Part shown: one piece after another, positions 38,501 through 53,500 of the stretch
Layout of the letters: each line of letters begins with the position of its first letter
Position numbering within the stretch: the stretch's first letter is position 1
NCBI GenBank assembly: GCA_041753075.1
Contig: JBGSVE010000115.1
Span: 62,001-126,000 of the forward strand
Length of the DNA: 64,000 nt
Origin: UBA6163 sp041753075
GTDB taxonomy: Bacteria; Planctomycetota; Planctomycetia; Pirellulales; Pirellulaceae
Direction of reading: 5' to 3'
Program-made: the position numbers and the translations under genes
The notes under the pieces: generated by a model
What the model was told of the DNA's origin: nothing
Database searches by the model: none
Seen by the model: only the letters and a program-made list of their open reading frames with translations

Positions 38501-41500
38501 ATCCATTGTCTTCGGATACCGATACCTCAGGGCCACCGATCACAAACCGTGGCGGATCATTCACCGGATTCAATTGGAACTGCACCGTCCCACGGCTGGT
38601 CATGCGATTCTCAACCAGCGAATTGGTGGCGAGATTAAAGGTTTCACCGTCGCCTGGGTTATTGTCCTGGACCTCAAACGTAAACGTATCGACGCCACCG
38701 ATAACGTTGTTGAAGTCAGTTGGCGGAATGTATTCCAGTCGCGAAACATCGCCGTTGGCATCGAACGCCAGCGCGCGAATCGTACCGCCGAGTGTCGTTG
38801 TGGTTTGGAACGTAAATAAGCGAAGCGTTTGCGAACCACCCTGTGTACCGTCTTCTTCGTTGGCGGGTCCGGCGTTGAAGATGTCGATCAAACCGATACG
38901 CGAGTAACCGATCGCCGTCGGATCGCGGCGGACTTCGATGATGTAAGGCGAGGTGACGCCGAGCGGTCCGGTGTTGTCTTCCTTGAGCGTGTACGTGATG
39001 GTTCCATCCGTCGCAACGGACCATGCTTCGTCAGCATTTTGTGTTTGCGATGTGCCGACGATCGTCGGATCAAGTCGTGGTGCATCGTTTACGGGACGAA
39101 CCGCGATGGTCACGGTCGCACGCGTTCGACGCTCGACAAACCCAACCGCGTTTTGGCCCGTCGCGGGATCAATTTGCGCATCGACCGCCTCGAAAACGTA
39201 AGTCGCGTTGCCAACGGCATCAGGTGCCGGGAACACGGTCAAGGTTCCATCCGGTGCAATCTGCGGCAATTGCAACATCAGTCCAGCGGGCACCGTGGAC
39301 AACGCGGGCAGGAAGACGAATGAAACGGTTTGGCGAGCGATTTCGTCGAGCGCTTCAGCCGGTCCAGGCAGAATCCCGGTGGCAAATCCGGCGACGACGC
39401 GCGAAGTTGAATCGTCAAGCTCAAGCACGTTGACCAAATTGCCTGCGGCGAATGTCGGTGCGTCATTCGTGGCCGAAACGGTGATCGTTGCGGTTGCGAA
39501 ATCGACGGCGCGCTCGTCCGCCAAATCAACCACGCCGCCGCCTTGTGGACGTGTCGTGCGTCCGTCGTCGGCGATCAAAAATTCGAGCAACTCCGTCGGC
39601 GCGAATGGCGTCAACGATGTGAAATCGCTCGACGACGTGAAGCGGCCTACGGTAAAGATTCCGTTGACGAAGTCAAACGCAAACGTACCGCCAGCGTCAC
39701 TGGCAAGGGTTAAGGTTCCGTTGCCACCAACCGGTAGATCATTGACATCAACGGTCCCGGCAGCGGTGCGGAAACCGACCACGCGAAGCATTTGTTCGAT
39801 TTCGTTGAACGGTGCTGGCAACGCAGGATCGAATTGACCAGCGACCGCTGGGGTTTCACCTGCGATACCAGTAATCAATCGCGTCGCGTTGAACGTAAAC
39901 GCGGGGCCGCTGCCGGCGCTGGCCGCTTCAGTAAACGCCAAGTTGCGATCGAATGCGACCGGCAAGTCATTGATCGGCTGCAACGTGACGGTCACGGTGC
40001 CGATACTGGTCAACGGATTGGCCGTGCGGACACCATTGACGTCCTCGTTGATCCCTTGGTCAACCGCATCATAGGTAAACACAACGTCGCCGAAGATGTC
40101 CGCCGGTGGTACGAACAAGACGTTGCCGGCACCGTCGAGTGACACCTGCAGCCCCGGTGTTAACGCCGTGACACCGGTGATCGATAGCGAGCCGTCATTC
40201 AAGCTGACAAAATTGTTCTCATCAACCGTCGTGCTGCGACCTGACACATCGTTGAGCAGCAAGAACGCAAGCGGAATCGAAAGATCGGCATCTTCGGTCG
40301 GCACCGGAACGGTTTGGCCCAGGTTCGTGAAGTACGTTCGCCAAGGAGTCACGGTAGTTGTCGAACCGACAATGCCAACCGAAACCGAATCGGCGACAAG
40401 CGTCGGTGTGTCGTTTTGCGGAGCGACATCGATCGTTGCGGTGGCTGTTGCGGTCAGTCGCGTTACCGGCGGCAAGCCCGTCATTTGGTCGATTAGGATA
40501 CCGTCGTCTTGAACCGTAAACGTAAACTGGTCAAGCACTGGACCAGAGCCAACGGGCGTCACGTTGTCACGATTCAGATCAGCCGCCGGTGTGTAGACGA
40601 AGTTGATCAGGTCGCCGGTCGCCACATCGAAGTTCGCCGTGATGCTGCCGCGCGGGGTGGCCAGTGGGCCAGCGGCAAAGTTGGCGGCGTTGAGCACCGA
40701 CGTACCCGACTGCAGTGACAGGATTCGCAAGTTCTGGTTGGCTTCGTTCCAAGGCAATGTTGCACCCGTCGGCGGAAACTGGGGATTCCCATCGGCAATG
40801 GAACCGGCCAACAGCGCCGCTGCGGTAATCGTGATCGATGTGTCTTCGATCGTCGTAAACGTCTTGGCAACCGCCGACGGTGCGTCGTTGATCGGACGTA
40901 CATTGATCGTCACCGTAGCAAAAGTTACACCCGCCGGAGCCGCTGCACCGGCATTGGCCTGGGTGCTCAGCCGGTAGGTAAACGTATCGACGCCCGAGTA
41001 GTCGGGAGCCGGTGTGTAGATGAACCGGCCGCTGGTGGCATCAAGAATCTGCAGCGAACCGAAGCTCGGTTGTTGGCCGACAAAGAATCGTACCGGCAAG
41101 AACGTCGCCGGCGGAATCGTATCGTTAGTAATGACCGATGGAAGCGCGGTGTTGGTGATTGTGTTAAGGACAGTGTCCTCATCAACCGCGAAGGTATCAT
41201 CGGCGGGCGTTGGCAACGCGACGTTGATAATTTGCACCTGGTAATCTTCGACTTCACCGCCAACGGCCACACCAGTCGGTCGCAAGTTGCCGCTGGTTGA
41301 CAACCGGAAGCGGGCCCATGTCAATTTGTCGGTCGCACCGGCGGGTGCAAAAACGCGCAGCGTGTTGACGCCATCGACAACCGGCGCGTTGGTCAGCACT
41401 TGTTCATTCGCGTCGGTGAACACACCGTTGCCGTCGAAGTCGATCCAGGCATCGATCAAGCCAGCACCGGTGACGGTGACGCTGATGTTCGACCCAAGTG

Positions 41501-44500
41501 GATCTTGCGGGTTGAGGAACCCGAGCACGTCCGCCGGATCGGTCGTCGTTGTCGGAGCACCTGGCGTCAAGAACACCGTGAAGTTAGTTGCACCACTGGA
41601 GAATGTGCCGATCGCAACGCCTTCTTCATCGTCGAGTGTCTGCAGACGAACCACATTCGGCGTCAATGCGTCAACCGTAACGGTTAATGAACTGCCCGAG
41701 GAGCCTAGTTCCAAAGCAATCGCCTCGGACAAACGGCTGGCGATGGTTTCCGGCGTATCACCGGCAATCAAGGCAACCGGTATGTTGCCAATCACTGGTG
41801 CGATCCCGGTCGTCACCAATTCAAATGTAGTCGAGACGCCAGCGATCGTGATCCGCACGCGCGATCCGCTTGTCGGAGCGATCGCGTTGATCGTAATATC
41901 GACCGCGCCGCTGAATGGTGCGGCAAAGGCAAACAACGGCGAAGCACCTGGCGAATTGGCCGTAATCGCAACGACCGTATCATCGCTAAGGGGAAATGGT
42001 TGGCCATCGGCTTCGGTGTCGATGATCGTGCCCAGTCGCGGCGTGGCGCTATTGCCAACACTATGCCGCGCGCCATTGCCGGCGAATAACGTACCGTAGC
42101 TGGCTGGGGCATCGCCAAAGTCGAAGCGGACTTCGGGCATGATGATCGTGAAGCGTGTTTCGCCATCATCGCGGTTCGGTGCGACGGCGTTGGTCGCAAG
42201 GTCAGCGATCGCTGGCAAGTTGACACCGGCATCGCTCAGCGGGCCGCTTCCCGAACGAGTTTGGACCGTTCGTGTATTGCTGAACAGCAGCGTTCCACCG
42301 CCCGGTGAGAACGTTGTCGAGGTCAGCGGTGAGGTTGCAATTGCAGCCGCCAACGTTCCCGCCGCAGCCGCAGGTGAGAACAAACCGGTTGGCAAGAATG
42401 GTACGGCAATCGCGCCGCCCGAAACGCCGCTAAGCACCAACGAAGTCGTGCCGACGTTGGCACTGGCCAAGACTTGGGCCGTACCGGCTGGGATGATCGA
42501 TGATTGTTCACCGATCGTCACAACATTGGCGTTTGCCGTCGGCGACAGCGCACCGACAAAGCCCGCGTTAATCTCAGCCGCCATCGCCGTTGCGATTTGG
42601 GTTGGCGTGGCACCAATAGCCAACACGACGCGCCGCGCCGTTGTCGGTAGCGCCGGATTGGTTGTGAAGACAAAGTTCGTCGTGATCGATCCGTTACGAA
42701 TTGTAAACGTGCGGCCTTCGAGCGATGCCGCCGTGGCCGTCGCGGGCACTGTCAATCGCAGCGCACCCGCCACACCGGGCTGGCCGATCAACTGCAATTG
42801 CGTACTGACCAGCGTCAACACATCCGCCGTGTTACCGCCCAACAACACGCGCCCATTGCCCAGTGATCGAGCACCGGCCAATCCCAACGGCTGCGCCACA
42901 ATCACGTCGGAAAGCGCGACCGCGATTTCGTCGATCGTACTGCTGCGAGCAATCGGCACCGCAACCGCCGCAGTATTCGTCGGCGCGGCGGCACCGAAGG
43001 TGAACTCGAACAACACGTTGTCGGGGCCGGCCACATAACGCAACTGATCGCCCGACGTGACTCCACTGGCAACGCCGATTTGGCTCAAGCCCGCCGGCGA
43101 ACCGGTGATCGTGTGTCCGACAAGGCTACCGATCTGCAGCGAATCCTGGCCCAAGGCGCGAGGTGCCAGGTCAAGTGCTGCGACGACTGCCGGTGTGCTG
43201 ATCGCCGCCAAGATGGCATTGCGAATCTCTTCGATCGTGCCGGCCGTCGCAAGATTGATCGCAATGTTGCCCGTCGTAAACGCACCAGCAAGATTGATCT
43301 CAAACGTGCGCGCCACACCGCTTGGCGCGGTGATCGTGAACGTGTCGCCGTCATTGAAGAACGTGTTGGGACCGAGCACCGTCAGTCCCAATGTCTGTGG
43401 CACCTGCAACGCGTAGCCGCTGTCAAACTCGAAGACCGATTGATTGCCCGTCGTGCCGGCGGAGTCGGTGACGATGTATTGATCGCCGTCGCGCAGCATA
43501 TCTCCTGCTGGCAATTCAAGACTGACGCGGTTTTGATTATTCAGCGTGATCTCATACACGCTGTCCGGTCGCCACAAGCCAGCCGTGGGTGTCAAGCGAA
43601 TTACGCGGCTGTTGTCGCTGTAGCCGAACGTGTAATCGATCCCCGGTGTCAATCGCACACCATCCTCGGTCAAGATCACACTGTCCGACGTAATCGTATC
43701 GGCGTCTGGCCCCGAACCAGCCGGATCAAGAAGTTGAATCTCGAAGAACGCGACCGATGGCGCACCCAGCGGCAAACGCACAAACGATGAGTCGGGATCG
43801 ATATCGCCTAGCGCCACCTGCACGCCTTGGCCAGCAATAAAATCGATTGGGTTGACCAGGATCGCCGAAGGACGAGCAAAGTCGGCGCGGTCGATACCGC
43901 CGCGGTCGATCGACTGTTGCTGCCCGACGCCACTTGTCGAACCGCTGGCACCATCGAATCGCGGAATCCCATACGCATCAAAGATCGGTGCAAAAATCGG
44001 TGACGGCGAAATTCCAACAGGGATCTTTACCGTATCGCGGAAGGTATCACGATCGCCGACCGTCGCAGTCGAGCTATCGATAATGGGTGATCCCACGGCG
44101 GGAATATAGATATTGCGAGCTGGATCCTGGAACAATGCAATCGCTGGGTCAATCTGCGGCGGCACTGTGATGTTTGATGCGATGCCATTGCCCTGGAACG
44201 TATTGGTGCTGACAACCGTCGTGCTGCTGTTGGCTGAAACATTCAAACCGGTACCAAAGCTGCTAATCACATTGTTGAGCACTGTCGGGCTTGCCGCGGC
44301 GCTAACCGCGATACCCGTACCGGCACCGGTGCCAACGACGGTGTTATTGACAATTCGTCCAAACGGTACCGGTGCGGGTGAGTTACCTGCGACAGCCGCT
44401 TCACCGGAGAAGATGATGCCCGTGCCGGCCCCGGCGAAGATCACGTTGTTGCTGATCACCGTGCCCGGCAGCAGCCTATCAAGGTTTGCATTGCGCAGCG

Positions 44501-47500
44501 TTGCCGCCGAGCCCGGTCGTCGGTCCAGCGGCGTGCTGGTAAAGAATTGGTCCTCATCGGCAACGCCGTTGCCATTGAATGTTGCGCGAACACCCGCAGT
44601 CGCAAAGTCGCTGATGAAGTTCGACTCAATGATCAATTGGCCCTGATCACGGAAGACATTTTTGTCACCATTGTCGAAGTGATAATCGACCATCAATACG
44701 TCACGCGCGACGGCACCGTTGGGCCGTACGGTCAATTGATAATCGCCAAAACCAAAGCCATTGGCTGACGAAATTTCGAGGTAGTAATAGCCGGTCGCGG
44801 TTGCTGTGAAGTTAACGACCTGCGCCCCCGGTGCAAATTCACCAGCGCCCGTTGTCGCAACAAAGCCCGAATCGCTCAGTGCCACACCGGTTTGGGTTCC
44901 CGCTTCGTTGAAAACACGGACGCGTGGAATCGCCAACGGATTGCCCAAAGCAAACCCGGTGGTGTCCAAATCGATGTCGATTCGATTGCCGGCAACCAGA
45001 AAAATCTTCAAAATATCGACGTCGGTGCCAGGTGCAGTACCGAACAATTCATTGCCGGTAAACGTTCCGACCGCGTCGCCGATTTTGCCGACGGCGACGA
45101 GGGTGTCGGTCGCGCCGTTGACGTACCGGGTCGGCGTGGCGCGAGGGAAGCTGAACAGCGTCAGCTCACTGCCAACCGTATGCGCCGCTTGATTCGGCAC
45201 CGGAATCGTGCGACCGGTTTCTTTACCATAGGGCGTTTCCGCTGCGACCAAATCGACCTTGAGGAACCGACCACTCGAAGCATTCACACGAACGTCGTTG
45301 CCAAACAGATCGACACGATTGCCCGTCAGCGGCGAAAAATCGTTGCCGTCGCGACCAGCCGCACGAATCCCCAAGACTCCAAATGCCTGATCGCTGTTGA
45401 TCGCGTCACGAATCGATGTCGCCAGAATGTCGCGATCGTCCGCGGCACGATCAAACGTCAAGCCCGGCAGCACTGGCGTGAACGGGACGCGAACATTGCC
45501 CTGCACCACCGAAGGAGCCAGATCATTGCGATCAAATTCGAAGGTCATCGTTTGCGAACCGTTGGACAAGGTGAATGTGTCACCGTCTTGAATCGTAACG
45601 GTAGAGGGCACAATCAATGTCACTGAACCGCTAGCCAAGCGGTCATTGGTGTCGAACGAGCGTCCTTGGCTAAGCTGTTCATTCAATCCGAGGCGAATCG
45701 GGTCATAGTCTTGCGGTACACCGTATTCCGCGCCCTTGCGAATCTCCAGCGTATACGCACCCACTAACGTTTCGTTGGCAAACTCGGGTTGTTGCGAATC
45801 GGCAAACGTGGTCGTTCGATAGGTTGGGTCGACGACGAAGTCTCGATTGACTGGAGCGTTGAGCACGACTTCGCCACGCTCCGCAAAGCCTACGACAACG
45901 TCGTCGATATACAAACCTTCAACATTGTTATTTTCACCCGGTCTTGGATTGATTTGGTTCGTTGCCAATGACGTACTGCCAAAGGCACCGAACTCGTCAC
46001 CGGGCAAGAACGTGCTGAAGCCGACAGCCGACGTGTTACTCGTGGCAGTTCGTTCGAACACGCGAATGCGATTGGTCGCGTAACCGGGATAGTTCGCAAT
46101 CGTCGCTTGTGTGACGCCGGACACGGGACTTATTGTCCCCAGTCCATTGACCAACGCCAATCGTATCGCATCGCGAACCTGTGTGCTTGTCTGGGTGCGG
46201 TTGTAGAAAACCGGAATGTTGCCGCTGGGCAACAGCTGCGAATTGGTCGATCCCTGGTTCGCCGATGTGAGCGTGAAACCGGGACCAAAGGCGGCGGTGG
46301 TCGCACCGATGACAATCAATTGGTCAGCGACGGCAAAGGCGCTCAACGTCGAGTCCTGGACATTCAACTCCGTGGCGATCGCCGTCGCCAGAGTCGCTGC
46401 GGTGGCCGTTAGCGGATTGAAGTAAACCTCGGTCGAGGAGAACACTGGAGTCGCTGCCGGGCTAGCAAAAGCGGTGGCTCCGTTGCCAGTGGCGAGAACC
46501 GCATCGAACGCGGCCAAACCATCGATTGCGGCAACGATCGCCGCGTAATCGTTGTTGGTCAACGTATTCGCTGGGTTTGAATTGAATGTTACGGTAATCA
46601 CGCGCAAAGCCGCGTTAAAGGTCGCGGTTGCTGGTACGTCAGGCGCAAACAGGATTCCCGTTTGGTCAACGAACTGAATGTTTACGTTGTCAGCCGCGCC
46701 GTTAACTGTGGAAGTCACCGTAATCGACTCAGGACCGGTTCCGAACGTTAGCTGCTGCGATGTTTCTAACGTCAGCGTTGTCGCCACACCGGCGGCGTTG
46801 GTAAACGTCAACGTTTGATTTTCGAGCGTCGCGTCGGGTACGGGCACTGTCACTGCAGCGTGGCCAAACCGCGGTGGGCCGAGTGCGGCCGAATTTGCAT
46901 CCGGTGCCAACAATTGTCCGCCCACTGAAGTCGCATTGATCTCCGGTGCAAGGGTCTGCAATCGCAGCGCAATCGCTGCGGCAATCGTGGCAGAGTCGTC
47001 GCCGCGTGCGAACGCAATTTGATTGAGACCAACCGGAACACCAGTGGTTAAAGTGATCGTGACATTGCCACCGATGGGTCGAGCAAACTGAATTTGCTGG
47101 CCATTGAACAGATTCGCTCCGGCGGGAATGTTGATCGCCGCGCCGCGAACGAATTCAAAGGTGTCGAATGTGAACGTGTTGGGGTCAAAGAACGAGAACG
47201 TTGACCCGTTGACGATTTCCGAGCCGGCGACGGCTTGAATCTCGGTCAAATAGCCCCCAGTGACACGCTGACTTTGCATTCCACCGGCGGTCGAGAAGTC
47301 GAAACGCAATTGCACGTTCTGTTGACCGGCTAGCGGTGACAAGTCGATGCGCGCTTGACGCCAAACATTGCCATCGTCGAACAATTCCTGAACCGGAATT
47401 CCGCCGTTGACACCAAAGTAGTCATATTCATCGATATTGACAAAACTGCGGAACGCGTCGTTCGTCGCCAACAATCGCCACTGGCCGTCGTCACCGGTGG

Positions 47501-50500
47501 CAAACACACGGAAACTATCGACCTGCGCACGCGGGGCCAATGTGTAGTCGTCGTCGGCTTCGACATCAATGAAGTAGTTGAAGTACAACGTCGGCTTATC
47601 GCCGGACGCGTAACTTTCCAGACTGAACGGGCGGCTAACCGAAGAACCGTGAACTCCACCGGGAGCGAGGTTGCCACGAGCGGTGTCGTTGATGGTGTTT
47701 TCCGCTGCGGTACCCGTCGGTTCGAAACCAAAGTAAAGACTGTTGCCTCCCGAGGTACGGATGCGTGTCTGGTCGTGTGGTGCAAATACGCCGTGCAGAT
47801 TATCGGTCGAGTTTGGATTGCCTCCCGCAAACGGCGTGTTCCGGTCCGCAGTAGTGTGGAACGGATTTTCTTCGCGAATGCTGAACGCGACACCGGTTAC
47901 GACGCGGCTCGCTGTTGCGGCGGCTCCTAGTGACGTTAGGATTTGTACCGCGCTGCGGCCGCCGGACAGTACCGGTGCCGGTTGCAAATTACCCTGGGCA
48001 TTGATCTCGAACGTATACAACCAGCCGTCGGTGGTCGTTGCGAACAAGACGTTTTCGTATCGGCGACCTGAAGTCGTTCGCGGCCCAAAGGTCAAGCTCG
48101 AGAAAGCCGGTGCGCCAACGCCTGGGTGCGCCGCATCGCGCACAACTTCGCCGCGGAACCGAGTATTAATGACGCTGTCATAGGACCCTAACGTTAACGG
48201 ATCGAATTGATCAAGACGAACGTCAACGGTGCGCTGGTTCTGCAGGTCAAACGAGTAAAGTGCACCGCGATCGGTGACGGCCCAGAACAATTGCGTGCCG
48301 AGATTGGGATCTTGGGCCAAGCCCGTGATTGACGGCCCGTTGAGGGATGGGTTAGTCGTGTAAGACGGGAACGAATCGGGGAATTGGCCTACGTCGATGA
48401 CGCCAAACTCAACTTTGTTGGAAGCTGGTCCCGAGTTTTCAACATAGGGTGTGTTGGCACCGAAATTGCGATCAAGGTTGCCGTTAGTACTGCCTTGGTT
48501 GGTGGCTTCACCGGTCGTATTGACGTAGGAATAAATCACGTTGCTGCGAAGCGCAAACGGCACTTCGCCAACACGGCCGCTGTTGTCGCGATTTCCCACG
48601 GCAAAGAAGCGTTGGTTCGCATTGATCACTGGCAAGTTCGTCGTTGCCGAGCCTCCGTCGTTCGCGCCAACCGGCGTGAACGCGATGGCGTTGACGAGAA
48701 ACTGAGCGGAATCCGGGTTTGCCGATTCGGTGCCATTGCCCGCTGCGTTGGATTGCCGAAAGGTTAACCCGTCATCACCGTCGGATACCGCTGTTCCATC
48801 CGCTGGACTGATATTCAAAAAGTTACCGGAATTGCCGTTGTCCTGCACGCCGGTAGATGGGCCGAGGCTGAAACCGAACAAGCGACCATCGGGGCGAATC
48901 GCCAAGTCACCGACCGGTTGATCGAACTCGCCAATGAGACGTTCGAGTTGCCCGGTAAACGGATCAATCGACAACAGCGCTGTGCGATTGTTACCCGTGA
49001 TGCCGCGATCGACCGTGACAAACAAACGCACGTCTTCGAGCGCGTACGGAACAATCGACGTGTTATCAAAGAACGGTTGCGAGAGTGACAGTTCGGCGTT
49101 CGAATTGAGTACTGCGAATTCATTGGACACAACCGGCAAGCCGTTGACGATGACAGCGTTCTCATCGAAGCCAAACTCGGCCAAGTTGCGGACTGAGTCC
49201 ACCGGCAACACCCGCACGTTGGTATCGACAGGCGTCGGATCAAACAATTGACCCAACGTCGCCGGAATCATTTGCGCACTGCTGACCACGACATAATACG
49301 TCCCAACCTGCAACTCGACCGGACCGATGTAAGCGTCCAGTTGGCCGAACGAACCCGCGGACAGGTTTGTCTGGTCGATCCCGGCAAGCGGGCGTCCTTG
49401 ATCATCGGCAACGAACGAATCACGGCTGTGCAGAATCAAACGTCCCGCCGCGTTGTAAACGGCAATCGACGTATTGGCGCGAACGCCATCGGCGTAGTCG
49501 ATATCGAACGTTGTCGAAACGAATCGGTTCTCCGGGATAATGCTTGGGTTTTGTCGCTCGTCGAGAATGTCGACGCGGTAAACATCCAGATCGGCCTCGG
49601 CCAAAATTGGGTCAACGGCGTTGAATGCGGGCACAAACCCGGACTGCTGATTGCCCAGCGACCCGGTGACGCGAAGCACCCCGCGATTGCTCGAGTTAAG
49701 TGAGCCCAGCGGATCGGCGCTGGCGTTGGTGAAGGTTGCAGTCGCCTCGGTTCCGTTGAACGCGGTATCGGTATCGTTGATGTCGAAACCACCGGCGTTG
49801 AGCTCTTCGGCGTGTTCACCGGCAAGCGGTGAATTGCTCGGTGCCGAAGGCACATCGATCGCGACGGTGGCATAGCGAATGTCGGCCAGCCGAATGGTGC
49901 TGCCGGCGACTTCGTCGGTTTCGCGAAGCCGCAGTGACAGTTGATATTGGCCGCTGGACAAACCCGGTGCCGACGATGTCGGCGCGGTCGGCGCGCCGGT
50001 TGCGCTGTTGTTACTGCGCACACGAATGTAATACTGGTTCTGAAGGCTTGTCGATCCAGCCAACACAACCCGCAATCCGGCGTCGAGTTCGTTCGGATTC
50101 TCAACCGACTTGGCACCCGACTTGTAGAGCGGCAACACCGCACCGGGACCGATGTTGTTTACCAATAAACCGGGCGTGCTGGATTCGCGCAAGCTGTTGT
50201 TGCTTTGCGCCAAGATGTTCCCGTTGCTGTCGATCAACTCGACAACGGTATCAAGCCCGAAGCTGGTGTCATCGATGTCGATATGCGCTTCGGTACCGCC
50301 GTTGGCGAAGAACGTATAAACGTCCAAGTCATTGTTCTGGCTAAGCGTACCACGCACGTTGAAGCCAAGCCGTCGATTCTCATCAGCGGCAACTTCACTC
50401 TGGGCCAGCGAGCCGAGCACCTGGGCCGTCGATGGAATCGCATTGACACCTGAAGCGGTTCCAATCGCCTGCTCCGCTTCGTTGATGAAGGCGACGTTGC

Positions 50501-53500
50501 GATCATTCGCACCCGACACGATCCGAATCCCCTGCCAATCACCCGACGACGCGGGATTAGCCAGACCAACTCCGCGAACCAAACTTTGGGTAAGTGCAGC
50601 ACTGAAATTACTTGCCGACATCGGTGAAACGCCAATGGCCGTCAAATCGCCGGTAATTCCATTCGTTGCCGTAACCAATGGGACGTGGTCGGCGGCACTA
50701 AAGCCGCCGGTGATGGTGCCGCCTGGCGATGTGGTAAAGCCGGTGGCGGTTTCGACATAAACCGAGGTGTTGTCGATGGCGAGCGCGGGCTGGCCACTAC
50801 CGTCAATGATGTCGGCTCGCAAAATTCCGACGACCGAGACATCCGAACCCTGTAGACGTGAAATCGTTGACGCCAAGGTTACGTTGGTATTCAGCGCTGA
50901 ACGCGGTTCATCGGTCGCAAGAATGATAAATTTCGCCGCATCGGGGCGGAACGTGTAATTGTCAAGCGCGAAGTTAATCGCCGCATAACCATCTTCTGAA
51001 ACGCCACTGGTCACAAACGAACTCGTCGCGGCCACGTAATCCAATGCGGTGCCGTATAAATTGCCACCGACAAGAATGCTGCGACCGAGGTTGTCCGCGG
51101 CATTGATGCCATTGCCGAAGCCGACGGCACCGTACCGATTTCCGCCGCTTACTCCAACGCCCGCTGCCACCAATCCAGCTTCGAGGTCGGTGATGAATTG
51201 CGCTGTAAATGCCTGAATCGCACCCAGCGATCCCGATTCATCAATCACCACAATCACATCGACAAATTGCGAAATGTTGCCGACATCGACGGCCGTGCAA
51301 GCACCCGATTCGATCGTGTCGTTTTGCGGCAACCCATCGGGTGTAAAACCGGCACCGACCTCGCAGTCATTGATCGATGTCAGAACCACCGGGAATCCCG
51401 GTGCACCGATTACCTGAAGCGTACCGCCGATCGAATCCTCGATGTCGTTTCGATATCGATCAGCCGTGATCGAGCCACCGGCCTGCGACTTCACAACCAA
51501 GCTTTGGTTCGGATCGCTCTTTAGGCGAAGTCCGCTGCGATGATGATAATTGTAGGCGTAGACTTGTCCCTCCAACACATGCACGATGTCGGTATCGTCC
51601 CAGACGCTTTCGGTCGTCAAGCTTTCGTTGCGGATAAGCAGTCCATTGACGGCGTTGTCGTCTAAGCGGTTACCCGCGATCAACGGACCTTGGTTGTCAT
51701 TGTCACCGGCAAAGCGATCGATCACGCCGGTACTGCGTCCCGCATCGTTCACCTCGAAGTAGTTGAGCGAATCCGGATTGGCGCTGATTGCCGCGCCGAG
51801 GTTGTCGCGAATGATGTTGTCGACAATGATCGGTTGGGCACCACGAACAAAAATGGTTGCCGCACCGTTGAACCCGATGCCGTCGCGAATGCTTGCACCG
51901 CTGGCGTTACCGTCGGCGTTGTTTGCGAACAACGAGTTAGCGATTCGCACGTCGGCCTGCAGGATCTCGACCGGATTGAAGGATGCCGAACCACCGGAAA
52001 TCCCGCTTGTACCGCCGGCGTACTGCACAATCACGTTGTCGAGGCTGGCCGTGCTGCCTTGGCGAAACACCAAACCGCCCCAGCTACCCGGAAGGGGCTG
52101 ACTCGCTGCGCTGTCGTTGTTCGTATCGAACGTCCCACCGGCACCGTAGGTATCATCCAAACGATGCGTAAACACGATCGGATTGCCATCGGTGCCTTCG
52201 GCGTAAAAGTCTGAACCGAATGAAGCCTCGATGCGCGCTTGATCAAGCTTTAGAACCAAGCCCGGATCGATGCTCAGCCGTGCGTCGTATCGTGGCAGCA
52301 AACGTTCGCCGGTCGTCGCGGCAATTGCCGCCGCGGGTAACAAGCCACCGCGCGTTCGCCCGGTATCGGTGTAGGTTTGCGAAACCCGATCAAGCTGGGT
52401 CACAAAGACATAGTTGCCTGACGAGTTGAGTCGATACAATCGCCGACCGACAAACGACGGCGGCGTAGCGGGCAAATTGGTCAGGTTGACATGCTGGTTC
52501 GCCGTGACCGTCACCGATCGAGTCGGCAAACTGGCAAGCGACTCGCTGCCGTCGGAATTGATAAACGTTATTCGATAGTCGGTGGTTCCCACCGGTACCG
52601 ATGTCGTTGCGGTGGCGGGTGCGGCGGTGCCGTTGACGGTGACGCTCAGCACGTCAGGTCGGCTTTCCAGAAGCAGCGAGCCGCCAGCTTGGCCACGCAA
52701 GACCAACACGTCCGATAGTGAGTGAACGACGTCACGATCATCGAGCCGACCGCTGACGGTTTGCGGCTCGCGTTGGTCCAGCGCCGGTGTGCGCACGCGC
52801 ACGACGAGGCTGTTATTCAAATTATTGGTCAAGCGATTGGCGCGAATATCGGGCCCGACGCGATCGTAGTCACTTGTGAATGACGCGGCACGCTGAAACA
52901 ACGGTGCGTGAAAATTCGTTTCCAGGAAACTGTTGGGGTCGGCGCTCAAGGCCGCACCGAGCGAGAACTGCACCGAGTTGTTAATCAACGCCGGCCGCGA
53001 CTCGAGCATTTGAAGTGGATTGACCGCTGGCTCGGTCGACGAAATGCTGCCGCCGCCGTAGCGAATGTCGGCGTGCGAAACGTAGTCCAGGAAGATACCT
53101 TCGGTTTCCCAAACTGGACGTCCTTCGCTGTAATCAAAATCGTTGCGGAATTCGATGCCCGCCCAATTTCCCGGCGACGGCGTCGTCGTCAACGTATTGG
53201 TGTCCACACCCAGCAACACGCCGTTGCGACGTTCTTCGTTGTAGCTGGTAATGATGACCTCGCCGCTGATGCGAGTCCCATTGGAATCGACGATCGTCGG
53301 TACGCCCAAAATTTGCAGCGCCGCCAACGAGCGGTCTTCATCCGAACGTTCGCTGCCGACGCTGATCTTGGTACCACCAAGCTTGATGATCGCACCGGCG
53401 TCAACCATCACTGTGACACCACGTGGCACGTTAAACGTCGTGCCGTCGGCCAAAGGCGCATTGGTGGCACCACCGCGCCCGATTTCATAGGCGAGATTGT

